A DNA stretch of 64,000 nucleotides from Linanthus parryae. Lineage: Eukaryota; Streptophyta; Magnoliopsida; Ericales; Polemoniaceae. This document shows, piece by piece, positions 58,900 through 64,000 of this stretch. The position numbers were made by a program, and so were the translations under genes. Below the pieces are notes generated by a model that worked only from the letters and a program-made list of their open reading frames with translations, made no database searches and was not told the origin of the DNA. Numbering within the stretch: the stretch's first letter is position 1; every line of letters begins with the position of its first letter. Location: NCBI GenBank assembly GCA_023055425.1, contig JALGPY010000008.1, positions 19,503,359 to 19,567,358 of the forward strand, read 5' to 3'.

Positions 58900-59556
58900 T
58901 CAGTCATCAGCAATGTCGAGATTGAGAATGCGACGAAGGGTCTTCGTCGCAGAGTCAGCACTGTGAAACAGCTCTCCAGAAGAACACTTCCTCAAGTCCC
59001 CTGTTGGCGAAGCCGGTGCTGACTTGGCTTCCATAGTCAAATCCAAATCAGAGACTACTACTCTATCAGGCAAGGTCAGTGAGACGCTTCTTTTAGGACG
59101 CACCGAGAAGCTAGGAATCGGCAAAGAGCTAGGCGGCGGTGAGTAGGAGTAAGCAGGCCCAGCCCACAGCTCAGAGCAAGAAGAACACTCATCACCAACA
59201 ACACCCTTCTTGTTAGCATCATCATCAGCTTTGAAACTAATACGAATAGGAGTGACATTAGTAGAACTAGTCTTAGCAGATCCTTTGAGCTGCTTCGATA
59301 CATCAGACTGCGACTTACGAACAGAAGGCGATGGGGTTTTCTGCAAATGTGAGGATACCCTTTTGTTCCCAGTAGGAGTTTTCGCCGGTGTCCGGAGTAT
59401 TCCGGACTCGGAATCGAAAACCCGGTGCTTAACCTCTTTATAGACCCCAAAAGGAGGATTAACAAAAGACCCACATCTTGATTGGCCATGAACTCTCCTC
59501 CTACTACCATATTGGTCCTGATGGTGAGCAACAGCTACTAGAGTCTCCATAGTCAT
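58900..59556 (-). CDS. Plant PNRC-like (SPPPSSLP motif) protein of unknown function
   Basis: A single 218-residue coding exon, probably nuclear or cytosolic, with no signal peptide. It is mostly disordered: Ser/Pro/Lys-rich, with RTPAKTPTG, KTPSPSVRKSQSD, and near residue 138 AGPAYSYSPPPSSLPIPSF. That resembles the SLPxP motif of proline-rich nuclear receptor coactivator proteins, known elsewhere to contact decapping factors. The C-terminus SAPASPTGDL ... SATKTLRRILNLDIADD is typical of a conserved plant family. The ATG is at 59556; a second in-frame Met follows two codons later. A 5'UTR intron is likely: donor CAG|GTAAAG at 59958 and acceptor TTGTAG at 59654. Function is inferred only from the short motif. 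Confidence 0.75.
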   Translation of the reverse strand: MTMETLVAVAHHQDQYGSRRRVHGQSRCGSFVNPPFGVYKEVKHRVFDSESGILRTPAKTPTGNKRVSSHLQKTPSPSVRKSQSDVSKQLKGSAKTSSTNVTPIRISFKADDDANKKGVVGDECSSCSELWAGPAYSYSPPPSSLPIPSFSVRPKRSVSLTLPDRVVVSDLDLTMEAKSAPASPTGDLRKCSSGELFHSADSATKTLRRILNLDIADD

Positions 59557-60110
59557 GAATTAACAACAACCCACTAAAATTAACACCACTACTATGTATA
59601 ATAAGCCCTTTTCTATCACCTCAAGTCTGTAATCCGTACGAATTCACCTTTAACTACAAGGGTTTTGATTGAGAAATTGGGGGGTTTTAGTTTTGGATCT
59701 GGTCCACAAGCACCGATCGTCGTTGATTTGATGTAATCGGAAGCAAATACCAGGCATGTATATAGAACAGCAAGAACAGCAGAGAAGCCCTCGATCTATG
59801 AAACACAAATCGGATAAAAAAAGGATCAATCGATGAATCAGATATGATAGAGCACAATCGATGAACAACAACAGAGAAATGAAAGTAACCCAATCGCTAT
59901 TCAGTTTAGAATTGCAGTTTAATACAGTTATGAGTTCCATTTCTGGGAGAAACTTTACCTGAAGAGTCGCCGGAGGGGGTTGTAGATCGGCGGCGACGAA
60001 GTAGAGGAGATGGAGATGAATCGATTAGAGAGATCTGGTGTGTAGCGGAGTGAGCTATGGAAAATCTCTCTCTCTATCTATCTCTCTATCTATGTCTCTG
60101 GTGTGGTATT
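59557..60110 (-). other. 5'UTR, probable 5'UTR intron and promoter of the PNRC-like gene
   Basis: On the minus strand the leader exon (up to 59959) ends CTCTTCAG|GTAAAGTT. A plausible acceptor CCCTTGTAG lies at 59654. A CT/TATCTC-rich tract at 60067-60096 lies upstream, a common feature of plant leaders and core promoters. No coding frame of interest. Confidence 0.5.
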
Positions 60111-60239
60111 GGGGGAAGTTGAGAGGGTTGAGCTCTCAAAAATATCTAACCGACCGACTCAAATGTACTGGATTTAAGTGCTTTTTCACAGGTCCTTCGT
60201 GCTCCATTTATTTCGCTCACATTATTATTAGGGTAGAGG

Positions 60240-61070
60240 TAGGAAGGGATGAAAGCGGTTCGGTTCGGTTGCTGCACCCATCCAAACCGAGCGGCATGTA
60301 ACGGTTTAGGAAAAAACTTAAATCTAATCCGAACCGTTCGTAGCTGCAAACCGAATCGAGCCGCATGTAACTGTTTGGGCAAAACTTAAATTTAATCCAA
60401 ACCGCTCATAGCTGTAAACCGAACCAAGCTGCGTGTAACGGTTTGGGCAAAACTTAAATCTAATCTGAACCGTTCATAGCTCCAAACCAAAGCTGTAGCG
60501 ACCCAAGCGGATTTCTGGTACGTGGGTTACTATTAGCAACTTCTTTATCCGTACCACCGGATAAAAATACTTAAGCCTCGAAGGTGCTAGTAGTAACCCA
60601 CGTGGTCTACTACGTGTCAGAAACGTCATCCACAATATTCCGATGCGGGACGGGATATTAGAGAACCGAACCGAATCGTGAAGGACTAGTTTGGTTCGAT
60701 TTTAAACCGTGGTTCCTGAAAATATATTATTTCATTTGAAATTTCTTAATAATTCATTCAGCAATTAAATATTTGCTTTCAATGTCTAGCAATTTAAAAA
60801 TTAAGTAGCAAACATTACATCATTTTCAGTACCTACCGTATATGATATATGTGTAGAAGTTATCAAGTGTGGTAGTTGTATAGTTAAAATGCTACATAAT
60901 CGATTCGGGTTTTGAGGTATCTCAAGCCAAAACCGAATCGTCTTATACGGTTTGAAATTTTTACAGACCTGAACCGAACCGTAGTAGCTTCCAAACCAAA
61001 TCGAACCGAACTAAACCGCCCGGTTCAGCTCGGATTTTGATTTTTTCAATTTGAACTTGCATCCCTAGTT
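60240..61070. repeat. GGTTCGG-rich repeat element with tandem ~60-bp units and an embedded hairpin
   Basis: The ends, AAGGGATGAAAGCGGTTCGG and ...TTGCATCCCTAG, look like diverged inverted repeats similar to the TAGGGATGGCAA type at 10118. Inside, a unit of about 60 bp (AACCGTTCATAGCTGCAAACCGA ... ATGTAACGGTTTGGG) is repeated about three times (60290-60490). At 60520-60603 a 19-bp inverted repeat (ACGTGGGTTACTA...TAGTAACCCACGT) with a 46-base loop interrupts it. No gene. Confidence 0.5.
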
Positions 61071-61204
61071 AGACTTTCCACCCCCTATAATTTGGTGAAC
61101 ATACACTTTAATTCTCTGACGGTTGAACAATATATCACACTACCCTCTTAGCGGAAAAAGTTATGAGATGCATTCCATCCCATAATGCATGAGGTATCTG
61201 TATT

Positions 61205-64000
61205 TATTTTTTTGAGGGAAAAATACTTTTGCATTAATAGGAGTAAGGCATTACAGATCCTTGTTCTTTGCTAACACAATCCTTCAACCAGAAAGGGACA
61301 TTTAAATCAGAAAAATTGGTAACCACATCATCTTCCTTGGCATGAATCGCTAGGAGGTCTGCTGCATAGTTAGACGTACGCCTTTGAAAGCAAATGTGGA
61401 ACTCAGTGATGGTTTCCTGCATGGCTACAATCTGCTCGATGATAGCTCCAGTCTCAGTTATGTCTTCCTCCCCACTCCTTCGGATAGTTCGGTTAATCTG
61501 ATCAATCACAACCTTCGAGTCCCCTTCCAGCATGATGGAATTGCACTGAAGAGAAACTCCCATTTTCACGGCTTCAAAAGCCGCGATGGCCTTGACGTGC
61601 TTCGCGGATAAACCAAACTGAACTGGAAAACCCGTCCCTTTCACAACCCTTCCTTCCGAGTCTCTGGCTATCACTCCAATGCCCGCCTTCCTCGATTCCC
61701 CACACCAAGCACCATCGAAGTTGATTTTCAAACACCCAATAGGAGGTTTTGTCCACAGGTCTTGCATTAGAGTACTCTTGTCCTTTGCTCCTTGACTTGG
61801 ATGTCTCACACTGCCCAACTCCCCAATTAGGTCCTGAATTTCCTTGCATATTTGTGCCGGAGAGAGAGTTTTGTTTCGGAACAAAGAACTATTCCGAGCA
61901 CGCCATAACCACCAAGACGTAATAGCGAAATGAATAAGCTCACTGGGGCTAAGGTTCTCCAGCCAGTGCATTGCCCATATCGAAAAATTGTGCGGCTCCA
62001 GCGATAGAAAGACTCCATTTTCAACTTGTTGCCAAACTTCCTTCGCCACTGGGCAAGAGGCGAGGACGTGAGTAGTGGATTCGCCCCTGTTACCGCATGC
62101 ACTGCAAAATGCCGTCACCTCAATACTTCTTCTTCGAAGGTTGTCGATAGTTGGGATCCCATTATGAATACTCCGCCACAAATGATGCTGGATTTTTGGA
62201 GGAACTTTTATTTTCCACAACTTGCTCATTGCTTTCGATGCCGTATCGGACGTTCCTTCAAGTGTTTCCGAGTTCTTGATTCGTTGAGCTTGTTGGTAAC
62301 CCGTCTTTACCGAGTAAAAACCCACCTCCGAATAGTGCCATAAAAGTTTATCTTCCAACCCATTGGTGTGTATGGGGATACGCCTAACCTCCTCAATATC
62401 AACAGGAGTCAAGTGATCATGCAGCGCTTGCAAATTCCAAGTTTTGTCATTGTTAATCAAGTCTTTGACCAATAATTCTTGATTAGTAGGTTGAACAAAG
62501 AGCTTCAAAGATGGTTCCCGTGGTATCCACTTGTCCGCAACGCGAATTTTGCTTCCATCACCCACTCTTCATCTCAAGCCCGTATTCAATAATTTCCTTC
62601 CAAGAAGAATACTCCTCCACGCATATGACGGCGCATGACCTAACTCAGCCTGTAAAAACTCTTTATTCTTGAAATACTTAGACTTTAGTACCCTACTTAG
62701 TAAGGAGTTCGGATACCTTAGAATTCGCCAGCTTTGTTTGGCGAGCATGGCATCATTAAAGAGCTTCAAATCCTTAAAGGCTAGGCCCCCATGATCCTTT
62801 TGTTGCTGAATCCGCTCCCATTTAATCCAGTTGATTCCCCTTTTATCCTCAGCTTTACTCCACCAAAACTGTCTGATATATTGTTCCATGCGATCACACA
62901 CACTATCGGGAAGCTTGAAACAAGACATAGCATAAGTAGGTAGTGCTTGCGCGATAGCTCGAATTAGTACCTCTTTCCCTCCCATAGATAGAGATTTCCC
63001 CTTCCACCCTTTTAATTTCGAGACTAGTCTTTCAATTAAATGGGCAAAGGTGATGGCTTTCTTTCTCCCCATGGTGGTTGGAAGACCCAAATATTTCTCG
63101 TACTGGGCAATCTCTTGGACACCACAGAGTTGCATAATCTCTTCCTTGACCGCCGTTGGAGTGTTTGTAGAGAAAACAATGGCAGACTTGGATAAATTAA
63201 GTTGCTGACCCGATGCTTTACCATAGAGCTCGATAGTATCCATCAAAGTGGTGATATTCTCCCTGTTTGCCTGCGTAAAGAAGAGACTATCGTCAGCAAA
63301 AAATAAATGGGAGACCACTGGTCCTCCCCTTGATGCAGTAACTCCGTCCAGGTCACCATCATCAATAGCTGCTGTAATTGCTCTGGATAAGAGCTCACTG
63401 CAAAGGAGAAAAAGATAGGGGGAGAGAGGGCACCCCTGTCTTAGGCCCCTTTCCGGAATTACTTGCCCCATAACTGAGCCATTCCTGACGAAGCTATATG
63501 ATACAGTGGTCACACAGTTCATAACCGAACCTATAAAGCGAGGACCGAAGCCCATGTGAAACATTGTCTCCCTGAGAAACTGCCATTCAACTCTGTCGTA
63601 TGCCTTGCTCATGTCAACCTTGAGTGCTAAACTTCCCTCCTTTCCCTTTTTCCTCGTCTTCAGGGAATGAATCACCTCAAAAGCAGTGAGGATGTTATCC
63701 GAGACAAGTCGACCTGGAACGAAGGCACTTTGATTCTCCGCAATCAGTTTATTAAGTACTGTTTTGAGACGATTGGCTAGAGCCTTCGAGACAATCTTAT
63801 ACATGACGTTACAAAGACTAATAGGCCGGTAGTCACTTGCCTTGCGAGCCTGCTTCATCTTCGGAATCAGAGCAATAATTGTAGAATTATAAGATTCTAT
63901 GCTTTGGCCATCATTAAGTATACCGAGACATACCTTGGTGACATCGAAACCCACTGTTTCCCAATGCTTTTGGTAAAAGCCCGCCGTAAAACCATCAATT
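61205..64000 (-). mobile_element. L1-type LINE, 3' part (continues beyond the window)
   Basis: A non-LTR retrotransposon running off the right edge. ORF2 occupies 63954 down to 61234. Downstream of its stop is an A-rich tail on the minus strand (CAAAAAAATAAATA at about 61217-61204). The RT, zinc-binding and RNase H domains are almost intact, so this copy is much younger than the LINE in RIO1 intron 4. Confidence 0.85.
61234..64000 (-). pseudogene. LINE ORF2: reverse transcriptase + zf-RVT + RNase H, one nonsense codon
   Basis: The ORF continues off the right edge; the visible frame runs from 63954 with SYNSTIIALIPK and RPISLCNVMYKI, AFVPGRLVSDNI, then LKVDMSKAYDRVEW, RGLRQGCPLSPYLFLL and the catalytic SHLFFADDS (about 63320-63280), the RT palm and fingers. 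After KLLNTGLR a TGA (62571-62569) replaces the Trp usually found in the LRWRVGDG motif. The frame then continues RVGDGSKIRVADKWIP into the zf-RVT module (CSACGNRGESTTHVLASC) and a C-terminal RNase H domain (INFDGAWCG, FEAVKMG, LEGDSKVVID, RRTSNYAADLLA). Apart from that TGA the frame is open for 2.7 kb, so the mutation is recent. The 5' endonuclease lies outside the window. Confidence 0.88.

Overview
The window is plant nuclear DNA, almost certainly from a flowering plant and most likely a eudicot. It has intron-rich single-copy housekeeping genes with GT-AG introns in AT-rich sequence, large intergenic spaces, plant-type transposons (a Mutator-like element, L1-type LINEs with an RNase H domain, Stowaway, hAT and PIF-type MITEs) and many simple repeats. 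I cannot name the species. All spliced models below were built by hand from reading-frame continuity, GT-AG borders and family motifs; no alignment was run.

Layout: (1) 1-2615, repeat-rich intergenic DNA. (2) 2616-18539, minus strand: RIO1, an atypical protein kinase of 40S ribosome maturation, 12 coding exons and 548 aa. Its introns carry a degenerate L1-type LINE, a hAT MITE with an 8-bp target duplication, a Stowaway MITE and minisatellites. (3) 18751-29552: a 10.8-kb Mutator-like element (MULE) with diverged terminal inverted repeats and an identical 9-bp target duplication, inserted about 210 bp upstream of the RIO1 start codon. It carries a MuDR-type transposase gene (plus strand) and, convergently, a DUF1985/Ulp1-like (C48) protease gene (minus strand), plus three arrays of GC-rich palindromes built on a GCGCATACAGGGG-like core. 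(4) 29562-36922, gene-poor DNA. (5) 36923-49768, plus strand: UBA5, the E1 enzyme of the UFM1 pathway, 14 exons and 425 aa, with several transposons in its introns. (6) 51530-55804, minus strand: deoxycytidylate deaminase, 9 exons and about 225 aa, with a 2-bp anomaly in exon 7 that a tandem splice acceptor could absorb. (7) 58900-59556, minus strand: a one-exon 218-aa plant protein with a PNRC-like SPPPSSLP motif, followed by a ~63-bp minisatellite. (8) 60240-64000: a GGTTCGG-rich repeat, then the 3' part of a second L1-type LINE (minus strand) with a nonsense codon.

The housekeeping genes share no pathway: RIO1 acts in ribosome biogenesis, UBA5 in ufmylation and dCMP deaminase in thymidylate supply. 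The most unusual object is the MULE. Its protease gene encodes two successive Ulp1-like domains, each with H, D, Q and C at the expected positions, separated by an in-frame TAG. The palindrome arrays lie between each gene's 5' end and its main coding region (in intron 1 of the protease gene, and in a probable 5'UTR intron of the transposase gene) and between the two convergent 3' ends.
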